Positions 30,212 through 39,912 of a stretch of DNA of 64,000 nucleotides are shown here, one piece after another. The number at the start of each line of letters is the position of its first letter. Position 1 is the stretch's first letter. The stretch comes from SAR86 cluster bacterium (lineage in GTDB: Bacteria > Pseudomonadota > Gammaproteobacteria > Magnimaribacterales > TMED112). Position numbers and translations under genes: made by a program. The stretch spans positions 31,128 through 95,127 of the forward strand of contig QOPD01000003.1 in assembly GCA_003331605.1 (NCBI GenBank). The letters run 5' to 3'. A model generated the notes under the pieces. The model did not search any database. It was given only the letters and a program-made list of their open reading frames with translations, and was not told the DNA's origin.

Positions 30212-30694
30212 ATGTCCGAAATCTCGCCAATAGGCTGGCTACACACGATAAGTGGTACGCTTGCGTTAGTGCTTGCTGCAAGGATAATTTACAAAGATAA
30301 ATTTATATCAGCCACTAATATTTTGGGCCAAAGTTATCTATTTTTAACTGCTATATCTGCTGGTACTTCACTTTTTATTTTTAACAATGGTGGCTTTAAT
30401 CTGGCACACCTTTTAGGTGTAATTACTCTACTAGCAATTGGAGGAGGGGTGTTTGTTGAAGCATTTAAGCAATTTCCATTTGCTAAGTACTTACAGGCAA
30501 TAAGCTATTCTGGAACTATTTTATGTAGTTCCATCCCAGCAATATCAGAAGTTTTTACTAGATTACCAGCCAGCAATCCGCTCGCTACCAGCATATTTGA
30601 TCCAATTTTGATTGTAAGTTTTGTGGTGTTATTTATTTTGTATCTAGTTCTAGTGTTTAACCAAATACACTGGCTTAAAAACCAAAAATTTTAG
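30212..30694 (+). CDS. Small multi-pass membrane protein (DUF2306-like)
   Basis: 160-aa ORF, GWLHTISGTLALVLAARIIYKDK, about five hydrophobic segments. Confidence 0.6.
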   Translation: MSEISPIGWLHTISGTLALVLAARIIYKDKFISATNILGQSYLFLTAISAGTSLFIFNNGGFNLAHLLGVITLLAIGGGVFVEAFKQFPFAKYLQAISYSGTILCSSIPAISEVFTRLPASNPLATSIFDPILIVSFVVLFILYLVLVFNQIHWLKNQKF

Positions 30695-31271
30695 GATCTG
30701 TTACTGAATCAAACGATTGGGCAACATCACATGAATTAAAGGGAATATCTTTAAGACCAACCTCAAAGTGTAGGTGTCTTTTATTGCTACGTCCTGAATT
30801 ACCCATCAACGCAATTTTATTGCCTTTTGTTAATTGTTCACCTGTGGACACGCTAATGGTGTTGGGTCTTAGGTGAGCATATCGAGTGAAGAATTGTCCG
30901 TGATCGATCACAACATGGTTGCCCCAACCACTACCACACTCACGCAATAGATTATTTCTTGTAAATGGATGCTCCTCGGGACATCCCTTTCTGACGTAAA
31001 CAACTTTTCCTGCTAAGACAGAGTAAACGGGCACATCGTCAATCCGTCTATTTTCATTAATGAAATCAATGCCTTCATGTATTGCAGGAGAGTTATCAAT
31101 GCCTTCAAATTCAAGTCTATCAGTGTATTGAGTTACATTAAGAAAGAAGTCCTCTTTAATTAAGGCTGTACTTGTGGTTTGAATTGGAGCAACCTCTTGT
31201 TCCTTAGAAGAATAATCACACTCTTCTGGGATAGTTAAAAAAGAGATTGTAAAAAGAAGGTATCGAAACAT
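30675..31271 (-). CDS. M23-family (LytM) metallopeptidase, secreted
   Basis: HEGIDFINENRRIDDVPVYSVLAGKVVYV, GNHVVIDHG, TRYAHLRPN, GNSGRSNKRHLHFEVG. Confidence 0.88.
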   Translation of the reverse strand: MFRYLLFTISFLTIPEECDYSSKEQEVAPIQTTSTALIKEDFFLNVTQYTDRLEFEGIDNSPAIHEGIDFINENRRIDDVPVYSVLAGKVVYVRKGCPEEHPFTRNNLLRECGSGWGNHVVIDHGQFFTRYAHLRPNTISVSTGEQLTKGNKIALMGNSGRSNKRHLHFEVGLKDIPFNSCDVAQSFDSVTDPKIFGF

Positions 31272-31298
31272 AAAAAAAGGCGGGTTTCCCCGCCTTAT
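31272..31298 (-). terminator. Rho-independent terminator of TonB receptor, T7 tract directly abutting M23 start codon
   Basis: Minus strand GGCGGG-gaaa-CCCGCC then TTTTTTT immediately before ATG. Confidence 0.85.
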
Positions 31299-31303
31299 TT
31301 TAA

Positions 31304-33676
31304 TTAAAAGCTAACTGAATATCTAAGACTTACCGTTCTTGGAGGAATCCATTGAACATAGTCTCTTGGTCTCCATGATGGAGAATCAATAGCATATCTA
31401 AATGCTTCTGTTCTTTCATCGAAGACATTATCAATTGATAGTTGTAAGCCAGCATCTCCCAAGTTAACTCCAGCATTGAAGTTAATCTTAGAATATTCTG
31501 GAGACATCATATTCTCTGTTTGAGCAAAAGTTGCATAACTTTCACCGTAGTTTAACCAATCAACTCTTGCAAAGGCTGGATTGCCTAAGAAGTTTGTTTC
31601 GTAAGTTAAACCAACATTGAATTGACTTTCAACTGTTCCAGGAAGTCTGTCACCAGCTTTAGCATCAAAGCTTGGTAGGTCAACAGTTGTTTCAGCTGAC
31701 ATAAATGCTCCTGCGAAATCCAGATACAGGTTCTCAGCAAGATCAAGTGTGGCATCTAGTTCAAGACCTGATGTTTCAGCTGCACCACCATTGTATGTGA
31801 ATGACCATCCACATGCTGGAGCAATACCAATTTGGATATCCTGCCAATCAATCATGAAGTAGGTAGCATTAATAGAGAATCTAGATGTTCTATATTTCCC
31901 ACCAAATTCAGTATTTTGAGCATTGTCAGAAGTAAACCTTCTTTTAAAAGACGAGGCTTCTGGATCGTTCTCACAGAAATATGGTAAGTTAGCATTGTTG
32001 CCACCAGGCCTGTAGCCTGCAGAGCTAACAGCAAACAAGGTTAGATCATCATTTGGTGTATAGCTAACAGTGAATTTTGGTCTTGTGTCAGCTTCTGTAC
32101 CGGACAACTCGTTACAAGTTACACCATCGGCAAAATCGCCCTGACCATCGCCATCATTGTCACACCCGTTACTACCAAGATAGAACACACCAAATTCAGA
32201 ACCTTTATAACTGCCTTCAAGCATGTATCTTCTTAACCCAGCTGTAAAAGTAAAGTCTTCCCATGCATAAGAAACCTGACCAAATACTGACTCTTCTCTA
32301 GCTCTGTCAAAATATCTCCAGCTACCGTAGTACATATTTGGATAACCCAATGAGTCGTTACAAAACGGTGGACAGTAAGCTGAGCCATCGTAATCAGGAG
32401 CGCCCATTATAATTGATGTGATGTAATCAAATGCATCTGCGCTAGGGCCAAATTGTGTTTCAACTATTTGGTTAGGCTTTCCTTCATAATCCTCAAAAAA
32501 GTAACCAACGGTCCACTCAAAGACACCAGGGTTGGAGTTTACTCTAAATTCAAAACTAGAAGTTTCTGAATCTGAAGTCACGACTAATGGACCTGCATAA
32601 AGGTCATCCATATCAATTCTGCTCCATTCGGTATCTGAGTCTTCTCTGTCTTGATAATTAGCTAAAACTGCTACAACATTAAAGTCATCTGCTTGATAAT
32701 TTAATTGTGTTGCGAGGACTTTGGTTCTAACTCTATGTATTTCATCTGAAAAGTCTGCGAAGGCTAGAAGCGGATTGTAGTTGCTTAAGCCAGGAAGGTC
32801 TGTGTAATCACCAAGCTCAGCTGCAATACCAGCAACTCTTGCACAATTTTCATAACCATCCCAGTTGTACCACCAGCCAGCACCATCGGTATTACAGCCA
32901 GAAACAACTAAGTCTGCATTACCAGGCTTGTCACCATTTCCTTTTTCTTTCATACCAACATCGACTCGGTCGTTCACAATGTATCTGACCATACCGTCAA
33001 GTCTGTCAAAGTTAAATCCAAGGGTCAGAACTGTTCTTTCATCGTTTTGAGTACCAACACCTTTTTTTCCAGTCATGACGTTTTGATAAATTCCAGGATC
33101 TATTGCTGAGGAGTAAACTGCTCTTAGTGCAACATTATTGCTCAACGGAACATTCACCATGGCGTTGTAATTTTCTATTGCTTCAACAGCAAACTCTTTA
33201 TCACCAAGCTCAACTGATAGTTTGGATTCAAACTTTTCAGTGTTTGGTTTATTTGTGATGTATCGGATTGTTCCACCAATAGCATTTGAACCATACAGAG
33301 TTCCTTGTGGGCCTCTCAATACTTCAATTCTGGCAACATCAAAAATGTTCATTGTTGAACCTTTAATTTCATCAATATAAACAGAAGATGTCCCAGGTGA
33401 TCTCTGAGCTGAACTAGTGTTTAGTCCTCTAAAAGAAAAGTATCTTGAACCACCAGGAGTTGTGACCCCAGATAGTGATCTTAAAAAATCTTCAGGTGTA
33501 GTAATTCCTCTTACTTCGATATCCCCCTCTGTAATAACCGAAATATTCATTGGAATTTCTTGTACCGTTTCTTCTTTTTTATTAGCTGTAACAACTACTT
33601 CTTCGTAGTTGCTTTCTTCTTGTGCTTCAAAAAAGAATGCAAAAGTAACGAGATATGCAAAAATTAGCCTTTTCAT
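31304..33676 (-). CDS. TonB-dependent receptor
   Basis: YEEVVVTANKKEETVQEIPMNISVITEGDIEVRG, ARIEVLRGPQGTLYGSNAIGGTIRYITNKP, C-terminal LRYSVSF. Confidence 0.95.
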   Translation of the reverse strand: MKRLIFAYLVTFAFFFEAQEESNYEEVVVTANKKEETVQEIPMNISVITEGDIEVRGITTPEDFLRSLSGVTTPGGSRYFSFRGLNTSSAQRSPGTSSVYIDEIKGSTMNIFDVARIEVLRGPQGTLYGSNAIGGTIRYITNKPNTEKFESKLSVELGDKEFAVEAIENYNAMVNVPLSNNVALRAVYSSAIDPGIYQNVMTGKKGVGTQNDERTVLTLGFNFDRLDGMVRYIVNDRVDVGMKEKGNGDKPGNADLVVSGCNTDGAGWWYNWDGYENCARVAGIAAELGDYTDLPGLSNYNPLLAFADFSDEIHRVRTKVLATQLNYQADDFNVVAVLANYQDREDSDTEWSRIDMDDLYAGPLVVTSDSETSSFEFRVNSNPGVFEWTVGYFFEDYEGKPNQIVETQFGPSADAFDYITSIIMGAPDYDGSAYCPPFCNDSLGYPNMYYGSWRYFDRAREESVFGQVSYAWEDFTFTAGLRRYMLEGSYKGSEFGVFYLGSNGCDNDGDGQGDFADGVTCNELSGTEADTRPKFTVSYTPNDDLTLFAVSSAGYRPGGNNANLPYFCENDPEASSFKRRFTSDNAQNTEFGGKYRTSRFSINATYFMIDWQDIQIGIAPACGWSFTYNGGAAETSGLELDATLDLAENLYLDFAGAFMSAETTVDLPSFDAKAGDRLPGTVESQFNVGLTYETNFLGNPAFARVDWLNYGESYATFAQTENMMSPEYSKINFNAGVNLGDAGLQLSIDNVFDERTEAFRYAIDSPSWRPRDYVQWIPPRTVSLRYSVSF

Positions 33677-33723
33677 GCCTTTGAAAATACCATTTTTTTA
33701 ATACTTTTTCTACTTTTTAGTAG

Positions 33724-34458
33724 TTAATTATTTTGCTGGCTATAGGTTTCCCAAGCAATATTTTGAAGAAATAAAATATCTTCATCAGAAAGTTGATTAA
33801 GGTAATTGTATTTAAGGCCAACTGGGGTTGAGTTAGTCAAGTAAGCAAAAATTGTATATGCAGCCAGATAATGCCCTTTTAGTGCAGGATGTGAGCCATC
33901 AGGGTGATGCAATTTTATATCACTTCTTTTTGCGTAGGCTTTTTCAAATGCCAATGCAATTGGAAGCAATAAAGAACCTGTTTCCATGGCAGCCTGCCTA
34001 TGAGTTGCAATTACCTCTTCAAGATTATTTTCTCGGTAGCGACGCTCGTAAGGCAGATAGTCATGAAACATATAAAGAGCAGTTTTTATGTCGGCATTTT
34101 TTGCCTTAGAAGAAAATTCTTTGACTGTTTCAATGTATTTATTTTTGAATTCTGAATTCGAAAATTCAAAACTACCAGCTTGCATAATAATTAAGTCGTA
34201 TTTTTCTTTAACACCCAAGTTTTTGTGGTTTAATAAGTGATCAAAATTATGGTGATGCAATCTAGCAGCTGAAATGGTCGAAGATTTAAATGTAAAGGTC
34301 TTTTCAGGATATGCTTCTTCAAGCATCCTTCTAACATGATTGTGCAAGCTGTCGTTATAGTAAAAATAACTGTTGCCAATGAATAAAATATTTTGTGGAA
34401 CTGAATGGGCATGAAGACCAATCACAAATAGAAGAAGAATCCTCAAAAATGTTTTCAT
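33724..34458 (-). CDS. Secreted SGNH-hydrolase-like protein
   Basis: Signal peptide; ILFIGNSYFYYND (block I-like), LHHPDGSHPALKGHYLAAY (DxxH-like block V). Confidence 0.65.
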   Translation of the reverse strand: MKTFLRILLLFVIGLHAHSVPQNILFIGNSYFYYNDSLHNHVRRMLEEAYPEKTFTFKSSTISAARLHHHNFDHLLNHKNLGVKEKYDLIIMQAGSFEFSNSEFKNKYIETVKEFSSKAKNADIKTALYMFHDYLPYERRYRENNLEEVIATHRQAAMETGSLLLPIALAFEKAYAKRSDIKLHHPDGSHPALKGHYLAAYTIFAYLTNSTPVGLKYNYLNQLSDEDILFLQNIAWETYSQQNN

Positions 34459-34877
34459 TTAATATCCTTATGAAATGCGGTGAATACCACTGAAGAAACA
34501 ATTTCTTTAACCTCATTTGTGACAATAACATCCCACAGCGAAGTTGTTCTGCCCAAATGTTTTGAGGTTGCTTTAGCATAAACAAAACCTGAAGTAGCTG
34601 ATTTAAGGTGGTTGGCATTGAGGCTGAGACCGACAGGGATTTGTTTGGTTAGATCAAGTGTTAGTGCTGTTGCAAAACTAGCAACACTTTCTGCTAGCAC
34701 ACAAGATGCTCCGCCGTGCAGCAAACCAAAAGGTTGTTTTGTTTTTTCATTAACGGGCATTTTTGCACAAAGGTAGTTTGTGCCAATATCATAAAATTCG
34801 ATTTCAAGATGTTTATCCATATTGATGGAAGAACCTTCTAGATCCTCTATAGATATTTCTTTGAACCATATCGACAT
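34455..34877 (-). CDS. PaaI/YdiI-type hotdog thioesterase
   Basis: KQPFGLLHGGASCVLAESVASFAT, GLSLNANHLKSATSGFVYAKATSKHLGRTT. Confidence 0.88.
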   Translation of the reverse strand: MSIWFKEISIEDLEGSSINMDKHLEIEFYDIGTNYLCAKMPVNEKTKQPFGLLHGGASCVLAESVASFATALTLDLTKQIPVGLSLNANHLKSATSGFVYAKATSKHLGRTTSLWDVIVTNEVKEIVSSVVFTAFHKDIK

Positions 34878-35045
34878 AAGTAAACATTATATACGATGCA
34901 TATTTGTTTTTATTTTATACTTATACCCAATAATTAGCACATAAAAAAAGGCTTAAAATTATATTAATCAAAAAAAAATTTACAAAAATGCATTTTCTGC
35001 ATAAAAAAACTATCTTTTTTTAAAAAAGCACCTAAACTACGAATT

Positions 35046-36065
35046 ATGAAAGTTGGACTAAATGGTTTTGGCCGCATCGGCAGAAACATACTTAGAGCAT
35101 ATTTGGAAAGAGGTGACAGCAAATTTGAGATTGTTGCAATTAATGATCTTGCTGACACAACAACGAATGCTCATCTTCTTAAATACGATTCAGTGCATGG
35201 CACGCTAGACTACGATATTTCTTCAAGTGAGGACTCAATATCAGTAGGTAACCAAACCTTTAAGTGTTTTAGTGAAAGAAATCCAGAGGATTTGCCATGG
35301 AAAGAATTGGGAGTGGACGTTGTTTTTGAGTGTACAGGAATCTTCACTACCAGAGAAAAGGCTTCTCTTCATCTTAAAGCTGGAGCTTCAAAAGTAATTA
35401 TTTCAGCGCCTGGCAAAGACGTTGATAGAACTGTTGTATTTGGAGTAAATCATGAAGAACTTGCATCCAACGATGCAATTATTTCCAATGCGTCTTGCAC
35501 AACAAATTGTCTCGCTCCATTGGCCAAGGTTATTAACGACAACTTTGTAATAACCAACGGATTGGTAAATACTATTCACGCTTATACAAATGATCAAAGT
35601 TTGTTGGACGTTTATCATTCAGATTTGCTTAGAGCCAGAGCAGCTGGCCAATCAATGATTCCAACAAAAACAGGTGCTGCAACTGCAGTTGGAGAAGTTA
35701 TTCCAGAGTTAAACGGAAAGCTTAATGGCCTTGCTGTTAGGGTACCTGTTGCCAATGTATCCTTATTAGATTTTACATTTAATACAGAAAAAGATTTTAC
35801 AGTAGAGGAGCTTAATGCTGTACTTGAAGAAGCATCTTTGAATGAGCTAAGTGGTGTATTGGATGTGAATTCAGTTCCGCTAGTAAGCACCGATTTTAAA
35901 GGAAACACCAATTCAAGTGTCTACGATAAATTGCATACACAAAAAATAGATAAAAATACAAAGATTTTAGCTTGGTACGATAATGAGTGGGGCTTCTCCA
36001 ATCGTATGCTAGATCTAACAAGTTATGTTGTTGAAAATTTAGCAACACAAGATATCGCTGCCTAG
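35046..36065 (+). CDS. gapA: Glyceraldehyde-3-phosphate dehydrogenase
   Basis: VGLNGFGRIGRNILRAY, SNASCTTNCLAPLAKV, WYDNEWGFSNRMLDL. Confidence 0.95.
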   Translation: MKVGLNGFGRIGRNILRAYLERGDSKFEIVAINDLADTTTNAHLLKYDSVHGTLDYDISSSEDSISVGNQTFKCFSERNPEDLPWKELGVDVVFECTGIFTTREKASLHLKAGASKVIISAPGKDVDRTVVFGVNHEELASNDAIISNASCTTNCLAPLAKVINDNFVITNGLVNTIHAYTNDQSLLDVYHSDLLRARAAGQSMIPTKTGAATAVGEVIPELNGKLNGLAVRVPVANVSLLDFTFNTEKDFTVEELNAVLEEASLNELSGVLDVNSVPLVSTDFKGNTNSSVYDKLHTQKIDKNTKILAWYDNEWGFSNRMLDLTSYVVENLATQDIAA

Positions 36066-36163
36066 GTTATTTACCTCAGAATGTCTGGCCCAACTTCCAT
36101 TCTGTAAGACTTCTAGGTAGCGATTCCCCTTTTTTTATTAAGTTTGCACCCTATAGATAAACA

Positions 36164-37153
36164 ATGATTAAAGTCGCAGTTGCTGGTGCAACAGGAGTAG
36201 TGGGCACATTACTAGCTAATTACTTAACTAAGGAAAATTTAGAGCTTGACCTCTATGCATCTGAGGCAAGTGTTGGAAAGACAGTTAATATCAAAGGCAA
36301 AGAGTTTTCTCTTAAACCTTTAGTAGAGATTAATGACACCAAATATGACTATATTTTCTTAGCTATATCAGCGGAAAATACAAAAGCTCTTAAACGCAGC
36401 ATCACTTATCCCACAAAATTTTTAGATTTATCTTCAGCCTATAGACAAGACCCTGATACACCTCTTTTACTGTATGGTGTTAATCATCAGGATTATTCCA
36501 ACGAAAATTTTATCGCATTACCTAACTGTGTGGTTGCTCCTGTGGCCAAACCAATAAAAATTATCTCCAATGTTAATTTAGTTAAAAATATATTTATATC
36601 AACTTATCAATCCATAAGCGGTGCAGGCCGAGAAAAAACACATAAGCTTTTAGATGACACAACTAAAGATCTAGAGGCTCTAAAAGCACTGGAGAGTAAA
36701 TTTGATTTTTCCGATAACTGTATAAATCAAATCAACTCATTCAATGTTGTTCCTGCTATAGATGATATTTATGCTGACGGTAGTACAGGTGAGGAAACTA
36801 AGATAAAAGATGAATTAAGTAAGATATTGAAACTTTCAGACGTCACAACAATAGCAACATGCGTAAGAGTCCCTGTTATTCGAGGACATTGTGCCAGCAT
36901 TAATATTGTTAGCAACGAAGCTATAAATCTTACAAATATAAAGGAGCAATTTTTAAACGATCCTGAGTTAAATTTTGACGACGGCGTAATTCCATCTCCA
37001 AGACAAAATGGTAATTCTGAAGTGATTTCCATTGGTAGGCTCAGAGTTTTTCAAGATTCTCCAAATGTAATAAGTTTTTGGGTGGTGGGCGACAATCTTA
37101 ATATTGGTGCGGCCGGGAATGCTTATCGAATTTTTAAATACATCAATGACTGA
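36164..37153 (+). CDS. asd: Aspartate-semialdehyde dehydrogenase
   Basis: VAVAGATGVVGTLL, LPNCVVAPVAKP active-site Cys, YQSISGAGREK, RVPVIRGHCASINI. Confidence 0.93.
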   Translation: MIKVAVAGATGVVGTLLANYLTKENLELDLYASEASVGKTVNIKGKEFSLKPLVEINDTKYDYIFLAISAENTKALKRSITYPTKFLDLSSAYRQDPDTPLLLYGVNHQDYSNENFIALPNCVVAPVAKPIKIISNVNLVKNIFISTYQSISGAGREKTHKLLDDTTKDLEALKALESKFDFSDNCINQINSFNVVPAIDDIYADGSTGEETKIKDELSKILKLSDVTTIATCVRVPVIRGHCASINIVSNEAINLTNIKEQFLNDPELNFDDGVIPSPRQNGNSEVISIGRLRVFQDSPNVISFWVVGDNLNIGAAGNAYRIFKYIND

Positions 37154-38360
37154 TCTGATCGTACAAAAATTTGGTGGAACTTCGGTTGCTAATTTAGACC
37201 GAATTGAAAAAATTGCTGAAATTATAAAATCCTCTGCAGAAATTAATAATGTAGTTGTGGTAATTTCAGCTATGGCCGGCGAGACCGATAGGCTATTTAG
37301 CCTTGGTCAAAAATATTTTAACCAAGACAACATTCGTGAGATGGATGCGCTGCTTTCTACAGGTGAAGTTGTCAGCTCATCCTTGCTTGCAATGTGCCTA
37401 TCAAGCTTAGGGCTTAAAGCCAAATCATTTAATGCTTCTCAGCTTAAACTAATGACCAAAAAAGATAGTTCAAATAAATTTGCAACGATACTTTCAATTG
37501 ATACAGCTTTGATAAAAAATGAAATTGCGCATGGTGTTATCCCTATAATTACTGGTTTTCAGGGTGTCGATGAAAAAGGAGATTTTACAACCCTTGGTCG
37601 TGGTGGGTCGGATACCACAGCTGTGGCAGTAGCAGCTGAACTCAAGGCCAAAGAGTGCCAAATTTATACCGATGTCAAAGGGGTATTTTCTGCAGATCCA
37701 AATAAAGTGAATGATGCCAGAGTTTTGGAATATGTAACTTCTGAAGAAATGTTAGAGCTTTCAGGTCAAGGAGCAAAGGTACTAGCATTGCGTTCGGTTG
37801 AGCTGGGCCATAAATATAAAGTACCAATTAAAGTCTTATCGAGCTTTGAGCAAAGCCAAGGGACAAAAATTATTTATAATGAGCCCACAGATATGGAACA
37901 GTCAGTAGTTACAAGTATTACATCAGAACCTAACCAGGCCAAATTTACTATTTACGGGGGCAAGAGTGGTAATGATTTTTCCTCTTCCGTTCTAAATCTG
38001 ATGGCACAAAAAAATATTTTTGTTGATGTTATTGTGATGAATTACGAGCTAAATGGAGCAATTGACTTTTCATTCACAGTGCAACAAGGTAATTCAGTTG
38101 AGGTTGAATCTATTCTTAAAGAAAATAAAGGCCAACTTTTTGATGATTATATTTCTGAATCAGATTTATCAAAAATTTCGGTAGTTGGTGTCGGCATGCG
38201 TTCACAAACAGGGGTGGCTAGTCGCGTTTTTAGTTGTCTAGAGGGCAGTAAGACGTCACTTAAACTTGTAAGCACATCTGAAATTAAAATAACCTTGGTC
38301 CTTGAAAGCTCCTTAGAAAAAACGACTGTTGAATCCTTGCACAGAGAATTTTTTAAGTAA
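37146..38360 (+). CDS. lysC: Aspartate kinase
   Basis: IVQKFGGTSVANLDRI, TLGRGGSDTTAVAVAAEL, YTDVKGVFSADP; start MTDLIVQKFGG chosen inside ORF 37104..38360. Confidence 0.95.
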   Translation: MTDLIVQKFGGTSVANLDRIEKIAEIIKSSAEINNVVVVISAMAGETDRLFSLGQKYFNQDNIREMDALLSTGEVVSSSLLAMCLSSLGLKAKSFNASQLKLMTKKDSSNKFATILSIDTALIKNEIAHGVIPIITGFQGVDEKGDFTTLGRGGSDTTAVAVAAELKAKECQIYTDVKGVFSADPNKVNDARVLEYVTSEEMLELSGQGAKVLALRSVELGHKYKVPIKVLSSFEQSQGTKIIYNEPTDMEQSVVTSITSEPNQAKFTIYGGKSGNDFSSSVLNLMAQKNIFVDVIVMNYELNGAIDFSFTVQQGNSVEVESILKENKGQLFDDYISESDLSKISVVGVGMRSQTGVASRVFSCLEGSKTSLKLVSTSEIKITLVLESSLEKTTVESLHREFFK

Positions 38361-39705
38361 ATTTCTGCTTTCTTTGATGCATTAACCTCTTAAAGAAACT
38401 TAGGTTAGATTCATTATTGTTAAGTTGTTCATCAACTGCTAAATCTTGAAAACCACTATCGGCTGGCAGCCAGGGTTTTGTTTTGGAAAAACCCAAGTTT
38501 TTGTCAGCTCCAATCCAGGGCATAGGGGTCCTGCAACCATCTCTTCCTTTAAACTCTGGCCAAAACCTTTTTCCAAATGGATCACGAACATCAGCATAGT
38601 CCAATTCGCTTTCATTGAGGCCAAGCTCTTCTCCTTGGTAAATGCATACATTCCCCTTAAGCGAAAGTAGTTTAGCCATAAGTTCTTTTGGTGTTTTTAT
38701 AGATCGTGAAGCAATACGAGTTGAATCATGATTACTAAATGCCCAACAAGGCCATGAATGTGGATTGGTTTTAAAAAAATTATCGACTACATTATCGACG
38801 TAATCGTAATTAAATTCTTCAGATAAGAATTCAAAACTGTAGGCCATATGTAAACGATTTTCAGTGGTGTAGTCACCCATAACTTGGTTGAAGTTGTCTG
38901 CAACGATTTCTCCAACTGAAACAGCATTGTACTTATCAAGGAGGGCACGAATTTTTTGGAGGTAGGGCAGCATCTCAGGTCTTGAGTTATCGTAGATGTG
39001 GTATTGCGTGCCATAAGGATTGTCCTTATTAAATCCTAGAGGTCTAATTTTTTCTGATTCTTTTGGTGGATTGTCTCTTAAGTTAGCATCATGAAATAAA
39101 AAATTTATCACATCAAAACGAAAGCCATCAACACCCAAATTCAACCAATAATGTAATTCATCAAGCATTTGATTTTGAACTTCAGGATTATGGAAATTTA
39201 AATCTGCCTGTTGTTCTAAAAAGTTGTGTAGATAGTAGGCTTGTCTCTTTTCAGACCATTTCCATGCGGATCCACCGAATACCGATAACCAATTGTTGGG
39301 TTCTGAATCATTTAATCCATCAGCCCAAACATACCAGTCACTATAATCATTTTTCTTGGCGGAATTGCTACGTAGAAACCACTCGTGATGTGTAGAGGTA
39401 TGGCTTAGAACTAAATCAATCATAATCTTTAAGTTCTTTTTCTTAAAAACCTCTACAAGCTCAAGAAAATCTTTGTTGCTTCCAAATAGTGGGTCAACAG
39501 TTCGATAGTCTTGAACGTCATAGCCATAGTCGAATTGTGGCGACTTAAAGAAAGGTGAGATCCATACGTAGTCTACGCCAAGATCTTTAATATAATCAGC
39601 TTTATTAATAATGCCTCTTAGATCTCCAACCCCATTGCCAGATGTGTCGCAAAAACTTCTGGGGTAGATTTGATAAATAACCTTATTTTTCCAATTGTCA
39701 GCCAT
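38353..39705 (-). CDS. GH13 alpha-glucosidase/oligo-1,6-glucosidase-like, apparently lacking C-terminal domain C
   Basis: VIYQIYPRSFCDTSGNGVGDLRGI, DLVLSHTSTHHEWF, GFRFDVINF (Asp), SVGEIV (Glu), FSNHDSTR; ends at NLSFFKRLMHQRKQKFT. Confidence 0.87.
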   Translation of the reverse strand: MADNWKNKVIYQIYPRSFCDTSGNGVGDLRGIINKADYIKDLGVDYVWISPFFKSPQFDYGYDVQDYRTVDPLFGSNKDFLELVEVFKKKNLKIMIDLVLSHTSTHHEWFLRSNSAKKNDYSDWYVWADGLNDSEPNNWLSVFGGSAWKWSEKRQAYYLHNFLEQQADLNFHNPEVQNQMLDELHYWLNLGVDGFRFDVINFLFHDANLRDNPPKESEKIRPLGFNKDNPYGTQYHIYDNSRPEMLPYLQKIRALLDKYNAVSVGEIVADNFNQVMGDYTTENRLHMAYSFEFLSEEFNYDYVDNVVDNFFKTNPHSWPCWAFSNHDSTRIASRSIKTPKELMAKLLSLKGNVCIYQGEELGLNESELDYADVRDPFGKRFWPEFKGRDGCRTPMPWIGADKNLGFSKTKPWLPADSGFQDLAVDEQLNNNESNLSFFKRLMHQRKQKFT

Positions 39706-39801
39706 AATGCACAAATTTTTTTATTTCATTAAATTTTTTTGGTAATTAATTTGAAAAAATCATGTAAATATTGCCAAAATGTCACAAAAGGACTGATTTC
39801 A

Positions 39802-39829
39802 TTGCTTTTTGTAAATTTAATCATATCAT
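39802..39829 (+). promoter_or_regulatory. Candidate promoter of the 39836..39912 RNA
   Basis: TTGCTT (39802-39807), 16-bp spacer, TATCAT (39824-39829). Confidence 0.4.
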
Positions 39830-39835
39830 AAACAC

Positions 39836-39912
39836 GGCCTTAAAGATGTTGATTAGTGGCTTAGTTTTTTCGACATTCCTCCTGAGCTGCTAAGATTTTT
39901 AAGGCTTTTTTT
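39836..39912 (+). ncRNA. Candidate small RNA or leader/attenuator ending in intrinsic terminator
   Basis: GCCTTAAAGAT (39837-39847) pairs over 11 bp with ATTTTTAAGGC (39895-39905), inner CTTAG/CTAAG, then T7 (39906-39912). Confidence 0.45.

Noticed and set aside
34355-34618. 87-aa minus ORF bridging the SGNH and thioesterase genes
   Set aside because: Out-of-frame overlap with two better-supported co-directional genes
34960-35045. ATGCAttttcTGCAT hairpin and A/T runs upstream of gapA
   Set aside because: Only 5 bp in very AT-rich DNA; expected by chance, probably just promoter/UP-element sequence
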